DNA from: Rathayibacter sp. VKM Ac-2754
Lineage (GTDB): Bacteria > Actinomycetota > Actinomycetes > Actinomycetales > Microbacteriaceae
DNA length: 64,000 nucleotides
Assembly (NCBI RefSeq): GCF_009807095.1
Contig: NZ_WUCC01000002.1
Location: 310,001-374,000, forward strand
Reading direction: 5' to 3'
Position numbers and translations under genes: made by a program
Notes under the pieces: generated by a model
What the model saw: only the letters and a program-made list of their open reading frames with translations
What the model was told of the DNA's origin: nothing
Databases searched by the model: none
Shown here: one piece after another, positions 24,908-32,496 of the stretch
Position numbering within the stretch: the first letter of the stretch is position 1
How the letters are laid out: each line of letters starts with the position of its first letter

Positions 24908-25697
24908 CGAGGAGGAAGCTCCAGGTTCCCGCGAGGACCGCGGCCGTCACCGCGAGGACGGCGACGACGGCCCCGCCGAGGATCAGCAGCAGGTCGCCCG
25001 GGCGGAGCCGCGACTCCCGAGCCCAGGTGCGGGGAGCGTCGGAGCCGAAGCCCTTCGCCTCCATGGCGGTCGCGAGTCGGCTCCCCCGCCGGATCGCGAG
25101 GACGAGGAGCGAGAAAGCGCGCGACGCGAGGCTGCGCACCGCGTGGATCGGGCCGCGACCGTCCGCCAGCCCGCGGGCGCGACGCGCCATGGCGAGGGTG
25201 CGCCAGTCCTCCACCAGCAGGCCGACCAGGCGCATCCCGGCCAGCCCGCCCAGCACGAACCGAGCGGGCAGACGGAGGATCTGGGCGAGCCCGTCGGCGA
25301 GATCGGTCGGATCGGTCGTCGCGATCAGGACCACGCTGGGCAGGCCGATGGCGAGGACTCGCAGCGCGATGGCGGCGCCCAGCGCGAGCGACCCCTCCGT
25401 CACGCTGATGAAGAGGACCTGCGCGAGGACACTCCCCTCGTCACGCCCGTACAGCACGGTGGTCGCCCCGGCGAGCGGGGCGGCGATCCACAGTGGAGAG
25501 GTCCGCCGGAGGAGCTCCCCGAAGCGCAGGCCGGCGAAGGGCAGCACCAGGAGCTCGAGGGCGAGAGCCGTCGCGGCCGAGACGACGTCGACGGTCAGGA
25601 CGAGGACGAGCGCGATCAGGAGGCTCGCGAGGAGCTTCGCGACCGGATTGGCGCGGGCGATCGGCCCGCGGGCCGGGACCGCCTCGAGCAGGCTCAT
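24900..25697 (-). CDS. ykoC: ECF transporter transmembrane (T) component, thiamine/HMP uptake
   Basis: 265 residues with about five to six membrane helices. The coupling motifs of EcfT proteins are visible as RRARGL (A-R-G) near residue 175 and MEAKGFG near 215, which contact the two ATPases. ATG 25697 overlaps the ATPase stop (ATGA). Assigned to the YkoC type because gene order S-AA-T and a TPP riboswitch upstream match Bacillus ykoEDC. Confidence 0.88.
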   Translation of the reverse strand: MSLLEAVPARGPIARANPVAKLLASLLIALVLVLTVDVVSAATALALELLVLPFAGLRFGELLRRTSPLWIAAPLAGATTVLYGRDEGSVLAQVLFISVTEGSLALGAAIALRVLAIGLPSVVLIATTDPTDLADGLAQILRLPARFVLGGLAGMRLVGLLVEDWRTLAMARRARGLADGRGPIHAVRSLASRAFSLLVLAIRRGSRLATAMEAKGFGSDAPRTWARESRLRPGDLLLILGGAVVAVLAVTAAVLAGTWSFLLDV

Positions 25698-27148
25698 CGG
25701 CCGGCTCCCGCGGGCTCGCCGATCAGGACCGTCTCGTCGGCCAGCGCCGCGACGAGGTGCTCGTCGTGGGTGACGGCGAGCACCGCCCTCCCGTCGTCGC
25801 GCAGCTCCGCCAGGAGATCCGCCACGACCTGCCAGGTGAGCCGGTCCTGGCCGAAGGTGGGCTCGTCGAGCACGACCACCGCGGGGCGGCGGACGAGCGC
25901 CGACGCCACAGCGAGCCTGCGCTTCTCGCCTCCCGAGAGGGTGAAGGGATTGGCCTCGGCCAGCGCCGAGAGACCCAGCCGGTCGAGCAGCTGGTCGGCG
26001 CGGCGTCGCTCGACCTCGTCGCGCACGCCGAGCCGGAGCTCCTCCCGCACCCGCGCGGTGAGGAACTGGTGCTCCGGCTCCTGGAACACCATCGCGACCC
26101 GGTCGGCGAGCTGCGCCGAGCTCCACCGGTGCGGGTGCGGCGACGCTCCGTCGCGGACCTCGGCCGAGGCCACCACCTCTCCCCCGGCGGGCGGCAGCAG
26201 GCCGGCGAGCGTGAGAGCGAGCGTGGACTTGCCGGCGCCGTTGGGTCCGAGCACGGCGGCGACCCGGCCGGCGGAGATCGCGAAGTCGAGCCCCGACACC
26301 ACCGGCACGGGCTGACGCCGCCCGAAGACGGGCCGGCCGACGGCGAGATCCTGCGTGCTCAGAGCCAACGGCGCGGGGCCGTCGGCAGTCGGGAGGCGCG
26401 CGGGGACCTCGCCCGGCACCCACACTCCGGCGGCCGCGAGAGCGGTCCGGGCGCCGATCAGGACAGTCCGCGGATCGCCGTCGGCGATCACGGCCCCGTC
26501 GGCCCCCAGCACGACGACGCGATCGACGAGGTCGATCCACACGTCGACACGGTGCTCCACGACGACGAGCGTGGCGCCCGACCGCTCGAGACTGCGCTCG
26601 ACCGCCGCCCTGACCTCGCGGACCCCCGCGGGATCGAGGTTCGCCGTCGGCTCGTCGAGGAGCAGGAGGCGCGGCTGCATCGCGAGCACGCCGGCGAGCG
26701 CGAGTCGCTGCTTCTGACCGCCGGACAGCGCCGAGGTCGATCGGTCGAGCGCCACGTCGAGCCCGACGTCGTCGAGGGCGCGGCGCACCCGCTCGGGGAT
26801 CTGCTCGCGCGGCACGCCGAGGTTCTCGCAGGCGAAGCCGACATCGTCCCCGACCCGGGCGAGGACCGCCTGCGTGTCGGGATCCTGGAGCACGAGACCG
26901 GCGGCACCGCGGCTCGCGAGGGGCGCGAGCCCGTCGATGGCGAGCTCACCGGCCGACGCACCGTCCTCCTCCCCGCCGAGGACACCCGCGAGAGCGTGCA
27001 GGAGGGTGCTCTTGCCCGCACCTGAGGGACCGAGCAGCAGGACCTTCTCGCCCGGAGCGACGGCGAGATCGAGGCCCGTTATTGCCGTGCGGGAGCGCCC
27101 GGCGTGGCGCCAGCTCCAGCCACGGGCCCGGACGGACGCGCCCGTCAT
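25694..27148 (-). CDS. ykoD: Duplicated ECF ATPase for thiamine/HMP uptake
   Basis: 484 residues, two fused ABC domains. First: Walker A LLGPSGAGKST, signature ALSGGQKQRLALAG, Walker B LLLLDEPTANLD. Second: LGPNGAGKST, TLSGGEKRRLAVAS, VVLDEPTFGQD, and H-loop VTHDEHL. The fusion of EcfA1 and EcfA2 in one chain is the normal YkoD arrangement. It hydrolyses ATP to power import through YkoC. Start ATG overlaps the ykoE stop (ATGA); stop overlaps the ykoC start. Confidence 0.93.
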   Translation of the reverse strand: MTGASVRARGWSWRHAGRSRTAITGLDLAVAPGEKVLLLGPSGAGKSTLLHALAGVLGGEEDGASAGELAIDGLAPLASRGAAGLVLQDPDTQAVLARVGDDVGFACENLGVPREQIPERVRRALDDVGLDVALDRSTSALSGGQKQRLALAGVLAMQPRLLLLDEPTANLDPAGVREVRAAVERSLERSGATLVVVEHRVDVWIDLVDRVVVLGADGAVIADGDPRTVLIGARTALAAAGVWVPGEVPARLPTADGPAPLALSTQDLAVGRPVFGRRQPVPVVSGLDFAISAGRVAAVLGPNGAGKSTLALTLAGLLPPAGGEVVASAEVRDGASPHPHRWSSAQLADRVAMVFQEPEHQFLTARVREELRLGVRDEVERRRADQLLDRLGLSALAEANPFTLSGGEKRRLAVASALVRRPAVVVLDEPTFGQDRLTWQVVADLLAELRDDGRAVLAVTHDEHLVAALADETVLIGEPAGAGR

Positions 27149-27792
27149 CGACCGCCCGCGCCCACTCCCTCGACGACCCGGCCCTCCCTGCCGGACGCGA
27201 AGCGGTCGAGCGCCCCCGATGCGGCGAGGGCGCGCACCGCGAACCACGGCAGCAGACCGGCCAGGACGGCTCCCGAGACGATCGAGGAGACGACGTAGAC
27301 GGTCGCGAAGAGGCCGTCGATCCCGGCGTAGTAGACGATCAGATCGTTGATCGCGAGGGCGAGACCGGAGGCGGCGCCCGCGAGCAGCGCGACGATCGGC
27401 CGACCGCTGCGGTAGAGGAAGAGCGCGAAGACGATCTCGGCCCCGAGACCCTGGACGAGGCCGGACAGCAGGACGACGAAGCCCCACTGAGTGCCGATGA
27501 GAGCTGAGACGAGCGCGGCGACCAGTTCGGTGAACAGCGCGGCCCCGGGCTTGCGGATGATCAGGCCGCCGAGGACGCCGGCGAAGAGCCAGCCGCCGCC
27601 GAGGATGCCGCCGAGCCCGGGGAGGAAGTCGAAGACGACGCCGACAGCGGTCGTCGCGAGGCCCCAGGCCCAGAAGACGATGCCGCTCGCGACCGCGACC
27701 ACGCTGGCGATGACGATGTCGACGACCCGCCAGCGGAGGACGCGAGCCGGACGGCTCGCGGTCGACGAGGAGGAGAGGGATGAGTTCTGCAC
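27145..27792 (-). CDS. ykoE: ECF transporter substrate-binding membrane protein, YkoE family
   Basis: 215 residues with about six membrane helices (VVDIVIASVVAVASGIVFW; LFAGVLGGLIIRKPGAALF; WGFVVLLSGLVQGLGAEIVF; and others). The RKPGAA and QGLGAEIVF motifs are typical of YkoE, the S component proposed to bind hydroxymethylpyrimidine or thiamine. GTG 27792 with AAAGGG seven bases upstream lies downstream of a TPP riboswitch, which independently supports the substrate. First gene of ykoE-ykoD-ykoC-kinase. Confidence 0.9.
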   Translation of the reverse strand: MQNSSLSSSSTASRPARVLRWRVVDIVIASVVAVASGIVFWAWGLATTAVGVVFDFLPGLGGILGGGWLFAGVLGGLIIRKPGAALFTELVAALVSALIGTQWGFVVLLSGLVQGLGAEIVFALFLYRSGRPIVALLAGAASGLALAINDLIVYYAGIDGLFATVYVVSSIVSGAVLAGLLPWFAVRALAASGALDRFASGREGRVVEGVGAGGR

Positions 27793-27842
27793 TGACGTGC
27801 CCTTTCGTGGAAGCGAATAGGCACGGGTAGTAAGAGGAGATC

Positions 27843-27937
27843 GAAACGTTCCTTCGCTGGCATGACCCAGATCAGGTTCGACGGTCGAAGGCTGCGTGCC
27901 TTCCTCTCAGTCCGGTGCACCGGACTCCCGTGTTCGT
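27843..27937 (-). ncRNA. TPP riboswitch (THI element)
   Basis: On the minus strand the conserved CTGAGAGG (27910-27903) and ACCTGATCTGG followed by GTCATGCCAGCGAAGG (27877-27851) are both intact and correctly spaced, with a P3 hairpin GAAGGC/GCCTTC and P2 around GTCCGGTGCACCGGAC. Thiamine pyrophosphate binding should switch off ykoE translation. Downstream, CGTGCC (27825-27820) can pair with GGCACG (27801-27796), which overlaps the AAAGGG ribosome site; the aptamer contains another GGCACG (27900-27895) that could compete for the same strand. Confidence 0.95.
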
Positions 27938-27942
27938 CAGCA

Positions 27943-27948
27943 ATCATA
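27943..27948 (-). promoter_or_regulatory. -10 element of the ykoEDC operon
   Basis: TATGAT on the minus strand lies just before the riboswitch, placing transcript start near 27936-27938. Its -35 region would fall within the start of the divergent gene at 27955. Confidence 0.5.
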
Positions 27949-27954
27949 GACAGC

Positions 27955-28341
27955 ATGTCGTGGTCGGTGGTCGTCGTGCTCGCGGTGATCCTGCTGGTGC
28001 TGCTGCAGGCGCTGCTGTGGCAGCGGAGGCGGCGCATCCGGCGGGAGCTGCTCAGCTACGGCACCCGCGTCGCCGGACGGGTCCTGGCCCACGATCCTGC
28101 GCGCGGGGACCGCGCCGCGACGGCGGAGCTCGGGCGGCTGCTCGTCGCCTACCGCCTCGCGGACGGCGAGGAGCGCCGGGCCCTGAAGGTGCCGCAGCGC
28201 CGCGGGGACGCGTGGATGGCGGGTGAGCCCGTGGCCGTGATCTACGATCCGCGCCGACCGGACGACGCCGAGCGCCTGATCGTCGGATTCGGACGGACCC
28301 AGAAGAAGTGGTTCACCGCGAGGCAGCAGCGCCTCCGCTGA
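27955..28341 (+). CDS. Single-pass membrane protein of unknown function, 128 residues
   Basis: An N-terminal helix (SWSVVVVLAVILLVLLQALL) is followed by a basic stop-transfer (QRRRRIRREL) and a small beta-rich soluble domain (YGTRVAGRVLAHDP ... EPVAVIYDPRRPDDAERLIVGFG), which resembles the DUF3592 type of fold but I cannot confirm it. Divergent from the riboswitch, sharing its control region. No clear ribosome site; start chosen as the first Met of the membrane helix. Confidence 0.65.
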   Translation: MSWSVVVVLAVILLVLLQALLWQRRRRIRRELLSYGTRVAGRVLAHDPARGDRAATAELGRLLVAYRLADGEERRALKVPQRRGDAWMAGEPVAVIYDPRRPDDAERLIVGFGRTQKKWFTARQQRLR

Positions 28342-28347
28342 TCGCGG

Positions 28348-28367
28348 AGGGCGCCGCGGGGCGCCCT
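28348..28367. terminator. Hairpin between convergent genes
   Basis: AGGGCGCC-GCGG-GGCGCCCT, an 8-bp stem, lies between the stops of the genes ending at 28341 and 28366 and includes part of the latter's stop codon. Confidence 0.55.
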
Positions 28368-28695
28368 ACTTCTTGAGGGCGCGGATGATGCGCGCGAGCG
28401 CCTTGCCGGTGACCCAGACGAACGGAATGCCGACGGCGAGCACGGAGACGACGTTCGGCTGGAAGCGCAGCCCGAGGTCGTCCTTGATGTAGGCGCCGAT
28501 CGGGACGACCGCACCGCCACCGCCGCCACCGCCGCCCTCCTGGCCATCCTCGGAGCCGCTGCCGCCGCCGAAGCCGAACCAGCGCAGGGCGACGGGCACG
28601 AGCGACACTCCGTCGACCGTCACCGGCTCCCCGTAGATGGTCGCGGCACCCGCGGAGGTGACGGAGTCGGCCAGGGACACGGCGATGTTGGGCAT
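28366..28695 (-). CDS. GerW/YtfJ-family protein
   Basis: 109 residues. The pattern GEPVTVDGVSLVPVALRWFGFGGGSG, a Gly-rich insert, then VVPIGAYIKDDLGLRF resembles the YtfJ/GerW family, known from spore germination in Bacillus but widespread in non-sporulating actinobacteria where its role is unknown. The C-terminal LAVGIPFVWVTGKALARII is moderately hydrophobic. A TAGCGT is 6 bases upstream of ATG 28695, suggesting a leaderless mRNA. Confidence 0.7.
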   Translation of the reverse strand: MPNIAVSLADSVTSAGAATIYGEPVTVDGVSLVPVALRWFGFGGGSGSEDGQEGGGGGGGGAVVPIGAYIKDDLGLRFQPNVVSVLAVGIPFVWVTGKALARIIRALKK

Positions 28696-28701
28696 GCCCG
28701 A

Positions 28702-28707
28702 ACGCTA
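28702..28707 (-). promoter_or_regulatory. -10 hexamer, leaderless GerW-family gene
   Basis: TAGCGT on the minus strand is separated from ATG 28695 by 6 bases (TCGGGC); no ribosome site. Confidence 0.5.
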
Positions 28708-28796
28708 CTCCGCCCCTCTCGACGCCGACAACCGGCGCTGCGACTCGCACAGGACTCCCCCACCCCCGCCCGACCGTCAGCGGCCATACTCGTCGG

Positions 28797-29723
28797 ATGC
28801 CTCAGCACCCCCGCCGTCGCCGGCCCGCTCGCGCGGCCGCCGTCGTCGTGCTGAGCGCCGCTCTGGCCGCTTTCCTCGCCTTCCACCGCGTGCTGCCCGA
28901 CGCGGCAGGATGGCTCTCCGTCGTCGAGACGGGGATCCCGTGGACCGGGCTGGCCGTGCTGCTGCTCGTCTCGAGCGCCATCGCGCTGCGATCCCGCGCG
29001 GCCGGAGCCGCGGCGACCGTCCTGGTGATGGTCTACGGCGTGCTCGTCCTCCCGGTCGCTCTCCCCGGACCCGAGGTCCGCTCCGGCCGCTTCACCGTCG
29101 TCAGTCAGAACCTCGCGGCGAGCGGCGACGGCGCGGCCGAGCTCGTGACCTCGCTCGCGGCGGAGGGACCCGACGCCATCGCCCTCCAGGAGCTCGACGG
29201 CGACGCCCGGTCGGCGGTCGACGACGTGCTGTCCGAGCAGTACCCGTACTCGTACGTCGTCGGGACGGTCGGCGTGTGGAGCCGCACCGAGCTGTCGGAC
29301 GGCACGCCGCTCGACCTCGGTCTCGACTGGAACCGGGCTCTCGCCGTCGACATCGACACCCCGCTGGGCCCGAGCCGCCTGTTCGTCGTGCACCTCGCCT
29401 CCTTCCGGCTCGGCGACCACGAGGAGCGCGACACCATGCTCGGCGGCCTCGCCTCGGCTCTCGCCGAGGACAGCTCCGACCGGACCCTCGTCGTCGGCGA
29501 CTTCAACACCGCGACCGACGACCACCTGCTCGCACCCGTCCTGGCGGAGGCTGCGCTGGTGCGCGGCTCGGGAGTCGGCTTCCCCGCGACCTGGCCCTCA
29601 CTGCTCCCGGTCGTCTCGCTCGATCACGCGCTGGCCGACGGGGTCCCCGCCTCCACACTGCGGGTGCTGCCGGCGAACGGCTCCGACCACCGGCCGATCA
29701 GTCTGACGATCGGTTCCGCGTAG
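28797..29723 (+). CDS. Membrane-anchored endonuclease/exonuclease/phosphatase-family hydrolase
   Basis: 308 residues. Three hydrophobic segments within residues ~10-85 precede an EEP domain. Its motifs are VVSQNLAASG (first Asn), AIALQELD (metal-binding Glu), VVGDFNTATDD (catalytic Asp-x-Asn), and SLDHALAD plus GSDHRPISL (catalytic His). These Mg enzymes cleave phosphodiesters in nucleic acids or lipids; topology places the domain outside the cell, so a lipid or extracellular DNA substrate is possible. The 3' end overlaps convergent dinB by 26 bases. Confidence 0.85.
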   Translation: MPQHPRRRRPARAAAVVVLSAALAAFLAFHRVLPDAAGWLSVVETGIPWTGLAVLLLVSSAIALRSRAAGAAATVLVMVYGVLVLPVALPGPEVRSGRFTVVSQNLAASGDGAAELVTSLAAEGPDAIALQELDGDARSAVDDVLSEQYPYSYVVGTVGVWSRTELSDGTPLDLGLDWNRALAVDIDTPLGPSRLFVVHLASFRLGDHEERDTMLGGLASALAEDSSDRTLVVGDFNTATDDHLLAPVLAEAALVRGSGVGFPATWPSLLPVVSLDHALADGVPASTLRVLPANGSDHRPISLTIGSA

Positions 29724-30978
29724 CCAGGGTGTCGCTGAGGTCGATGCCCTTGGCCGACTCGGGAGCCGACTTCGCCAGGAGGGACGCCGGCCGGACGGCC
29801 CCGCTGCCGAAGCGCGCGGACACACCGTCGACGGCGAGCTCGGCGTCGCGCCAGTCGTCGGAGTCGCTCCAGAGCGAGAAGGCGACCTCGTCGCCCTCGA
29901 CCAGCTGCTCGCCGCGCACGCCGATCAGCCTGACGGGCCGACGGAGCGGGTTCGCGGCCTCGAGGAGCGCGGAGGACGCCTCGTAGATCACCCGGGCGAC
30001 GTCGGTCGGCTCGGGGAGCGTTCGCGAGCGGGTGAGAGTGCTGAAGTCCCCGAAGCGGACCTTGACCGCGACGGTCCGGCAGCGCACTCCCGCGTGCCTC
30101 AGGCGCACCGCCACCTTGTCCGAGAGGCGCAGCAGCTCTCGGCGCACCAGCTCGGGGTCGGCGACGTCGTCGGCGAAGGTGATCTCGTGACCGGCGCTCT
30201 TCTCGATCTGGCGCGTGTCGACCGAGCGCGGATCGACTCCGTTCGACAGAGCGTGCAGGCGGCGGCCCGTCGCCTCGCCGAGCGAGGAGATCAGCACCGG
30301 CAGCGGAGTCGCGGCGACGTCGGCGACCGTGCGCAGGCCCCGCCGCAGCAGCGCCTCCTCGGTGCTCGCCCCGACGCCCCACAGCGCGCTCACCGGGAGT
30401 GGATCGAGGAAGGCCTGCACGCCGTCGGAGGGGACGACGAGCAGCCCGTCGGGCTTGGAGCGACCCGAGGCGAGCTTGGCGACGAACTTGGTGCTCGCTA
30501 TGCCCACGGAGCAGGTGAGCCCGAGCTCGGAGTGCACCTGCGCGCGGATCGCCGTGCCGATCGCCCAGGGGGAGCCGGAGATCCGGCGGGCACCCGCGAC
30601 GTCGAGGAACGCCTCGTCGATGCTGAGCCGCTCGACCAGGGGCGTGAAGGAGTCGAAGATCGCCATCACCCGGCGCGACGCGTCGCGGTAGCGGTCCATG
30701 TGCGGCTCGAGCACGATCGCCTGCGGGCAGCGTCGGAGCGCGACCGCCATCGGCATCGCCGAGTTCACGCCGTAGCGGCGGGCCTCGTAGGTGGCGGCCG
30801 TGACGACGGACCGCGCGCCGCGGTGGCCGACGATGACCGGGAGGCCGCGGAGCTCCGGGTGCTCGAGCAGCTCGACCGAGGCGAAGAACGCGTCCATGTC
30901 GATGTGCAGGATGTGCGCGCGGGGGTCGTCGAACGGCTCGGTCGTGACCTGCCGCCCCGTGCCGTCCTGTTTGCTCAC
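29698..30978 (-). CDS. dinB: DNA polymerase IV (Y-family translesion polymerase)
   Basis: 426 residues, GTG start with AGGACGG upstream. Palm-domain catalytic residues lie in ILHIDMDAFFASVE and RLSIDEAFLDV; the finger and little-finger regions (GVGASTEEALLRRGLRTVADV; VRLIGVRGEQLVEGD) follow. It copies damaged DNA at the cost of fidelity. I found no LexA-type TCGAAC...GTTCGA box in the 150 bases upstream. No beta-clamp peptide is evident at the tail, which ends in ...LATRNRSSD. Confidence 0.94.
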   Translation of the reverse strand: MSKQDGTGRQVTTEPFDDPRAHILHIDMDAFFASVELLEHPELRGLPVIVGHRGARSVVTAATYEARRYGVNSAMPMAVALRRCPQAIVLEPHMDRYRDASRRVMAIFDSFTPLVERLSIDEAFLDVAGARRISGSPWAIGTAIRAQVHSELGLTCSVGIASTKFVAKLASGRSKPDGLLVVPSDGVQAFLDPLPVSALWGVGASTEEALLRRGLRTVADVAATPLPVLISSLGEATGRRLHALSNGVDPRSVDTRQIEKSAGHEITFADDVADPELVRRELLRLSDKVAVRLRHAGVRCRTVAVKVRFGDFSTLTRSRTLPEPTDVARVIYEASSALLEAANPLRRPVRLIGVRGEQLVEGDEVAFSLWSDSDDWRDAELAVDGVSARFGSGAVRPASLLAKSAPESAKGIDLSDTLATRNRSSD

Positions 30979-31024
30979 GTACCGTCCTGATCGCTCGACT
31001 CCCGCCTGTCCTCATGGTCGCACG

Positions 31025-31046
31025 CACCTCCGACATCGTGGTCGGA
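31025..31046. other. Perfect 8-bp inverted repeat in the dinB divergent region
   Basis: CCTCCGAC-ATCGTG-GTCGGAGG lies between the divergent dinB and TIGR03086 genes, about 47 bases from the dinB start. It could be an operator or a stem-loop; no T tract follows. Confidence 0.4.
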
Positions 31047-31131
31047 GGCCTCGGAGCGATCGAGCGGGAGGGAATGACCGGCGACCCGCCGCGGTTGACC
31101 CGAGCACCGACGACGACGCTCCGGAGAAGAC

Positions 31132-31728
31132 ATGACGCACCAGCAGCCCGACTCCCCCACCGCCCTCGAGATGAACCGCTGGCTCGACCTCCAGGAGCGC
31201 GCGCACGCCGCGTTCGAGGTCCGCCTCGCCCTGGTCGCCGACTGGACGGCGCCCACCCCCGACACCGAGTGGGACACCCGTGCTCTCGTGCTGCACGTCG
31301 TCCGCGAGCAGCAGCGGGCGCACACCCTGCTCTCGGGCGGGGACGAGTCGCCCATCCGCCTCGAGCCCGTCGCCGCCGATCTGCGCAGCGAGTGGCGCCG
31401 GGTCACCGACCGCGCCCGCGAGGCGGCCCGCGCCGTCGACCCCGAGGCCGTCCTGCGACTCGGCCGCGACACCGTCACGGCGCTCGAGCTCGTCCGCGAG
31501 CAGGTCTCCGACGTGACGATCCACGCCTGGGACCTCGCCCGCGCCACGCGGAGCGACGAGCACCTCGACGACGAGCTCGTCGCCGCCGTGTGGGAGCTGT
31601 TCGCCCCGCAGGAGGCGACGCTGCGCGCGAGCGGTCTCTACGCCCAGCCCGTGGCCGTCGATCTGGAGGCTCCGCTCCAGAGCCGTCTGCTCGCGATCAC
31701 CGGCCGCGACGACCGACTGGCCGCCTGA
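31132..31728 (+). CDS. TIGR03086-family (DinB-like/maleylpyruvate isomerase-type) protein
   Basis: 198 residues, GGAGAAG before the ATG. The DinB/MDMPI four-helix fold is suggested by WDTRALVLHVVREQQRAH, with a histidine near residue 60, and the conserved DVTIHAWDLARATRSDEHLDDEL near residue 127, diagnostic of TIGR03086 proteins. Family members bind a metal and some use mycothiol as cofactor; the reaction here is unknown. Confidence 0.85.
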   Translation: MTHQQPDSPTALEMNRWLDLQERAHAAFEVRLALVADWTAPTPDTEWDTRALVLHVVREQQRAHTLLSGGDESPIRLEPVAADLRSEWRRVTDRAREAARAVDPEAVLRLGRDTVTALELVREQVSDVTIHAWDLARATRSDEHLDDELVAAVWELFAPQEATLRASGLYAQPVAVDLEAPLQSRLLAITGRDDRLAA

Positions 31729-31811
31729 CCTCCCTCCCATCCGCGACCGGCAGGATGGGAGCACCGCAACGACCCCCGGGGCCACCAGCCCCGCAGACGA
31801 GAGGAAGACCC

Positions 31812-32468
31812 ATGACACGCGTCGCCGTCATCGGAGCCCACGGCAAGATCGGCCAGCGGATCCTGCACCTGCTGTACGACGCCGGACACGAGTCCGTCGG
31901 AGTCGTCCGCAACCCGGATCACGCCGAGGACATCATCCGGCTGGGGAGCGAGCCGCTGGTGCACGACCTCGAGTCGTCGAGCGCGGCCGACTTCGCCGCC
32001 GCCCTCGAGGGCGTCGACGCCCTGGTCTTCACGGCCGGCGCCGGCCCCGACTCCGGGATCGAGCGCAAGCGCACCGTCGACCTCGGCGCCTCCGTGCTCA
32101 GCCAGGAGGCCGCCTCGATCGCCGGGATCCGCCGCTTCGTCCAGATCAGCGCGATCGGCGTCGACGAGCCGCTCGCCGACGACACGGACGAGGGCTGGCG
32201 CGCCTACGTCGAGGCCAAGCGCGACGCCGACGCCGCCCTGCGCGCCACCGATCTCGACTGGACCGTCCTGCGCCCCGGCGCTCTGACGACCGACGAGGGC
32301 ACCGGCCGGATCGCCCTCGGCGAGACCGTCGAGCGCGGCAGCATCCCGCGTGACGACGTCGCCGCGACGGTCCTCGCCGTTCTCGCCGATCCCACCTCGA
32401 TCGGCCGCACCTGGGAGATCGTCTCGGGAGACGTCGCCATCGAGGACGCCGTCGCGCAGGCCTCCTGA
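31812..32468 (+). CDS. NAD(P)-binding atypical SDR-family protein
   Basis: 218 residues. Rossmann motif VAVIGAHGKIGQRILHLL at the N-terminus, then FTAGAGPDSG and RFVQISAIGVDEP strands and LRPGALTTDEGTG, as in the NmrA/YwnB-like group of NAD(P)H-binding proteins related to flavin reductases. Substrate unknown. GAGGAAG lies five bases upstream of the ATG. Eighty-three bases after the TIGR03086 gene; they may share a transcript. Confidence 0.88.
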   Translation: MTRVAVIGAHGKIGQRILHLLYDAGHESVGVVRNPDHAEDIIRLGSEPLVHDLESSSAADFAAALEGVDALVFTAGAGPDSGIERKRTVDLGASVLSQEAASIAGIRRFVQISAIGVDEPLADDTDEGWRAYVEAKRDADAALRATDLDWTVLRPGALTTDEGTGRIALGETVERGSIPRDDVAATVLAVLADPTSIGRTWEIVSGDVAIEDAVAQAS

Positions 32469-32484
32469 CGACTCCGGCCACACC

Positions 32485-32490
32485 TAGAGT
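32485..32490 (+). promoter_or_regulatory. -10 hexamer, leaderless acyl-CoA ligase gene
   Basis: TAGAGT ends 6 bases before GTG 32497 and lies in the 28-base gap behind the previous gene. Confidence 0.5.
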
Positions 32491-32496
32491 GGGCGG

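Noticed and set aside
30979-31131. LexA (SOS) box upstream of dinB
   Set aside because: No TCGAAC-N4-GTTCGA-like sequence could be found in the interval.
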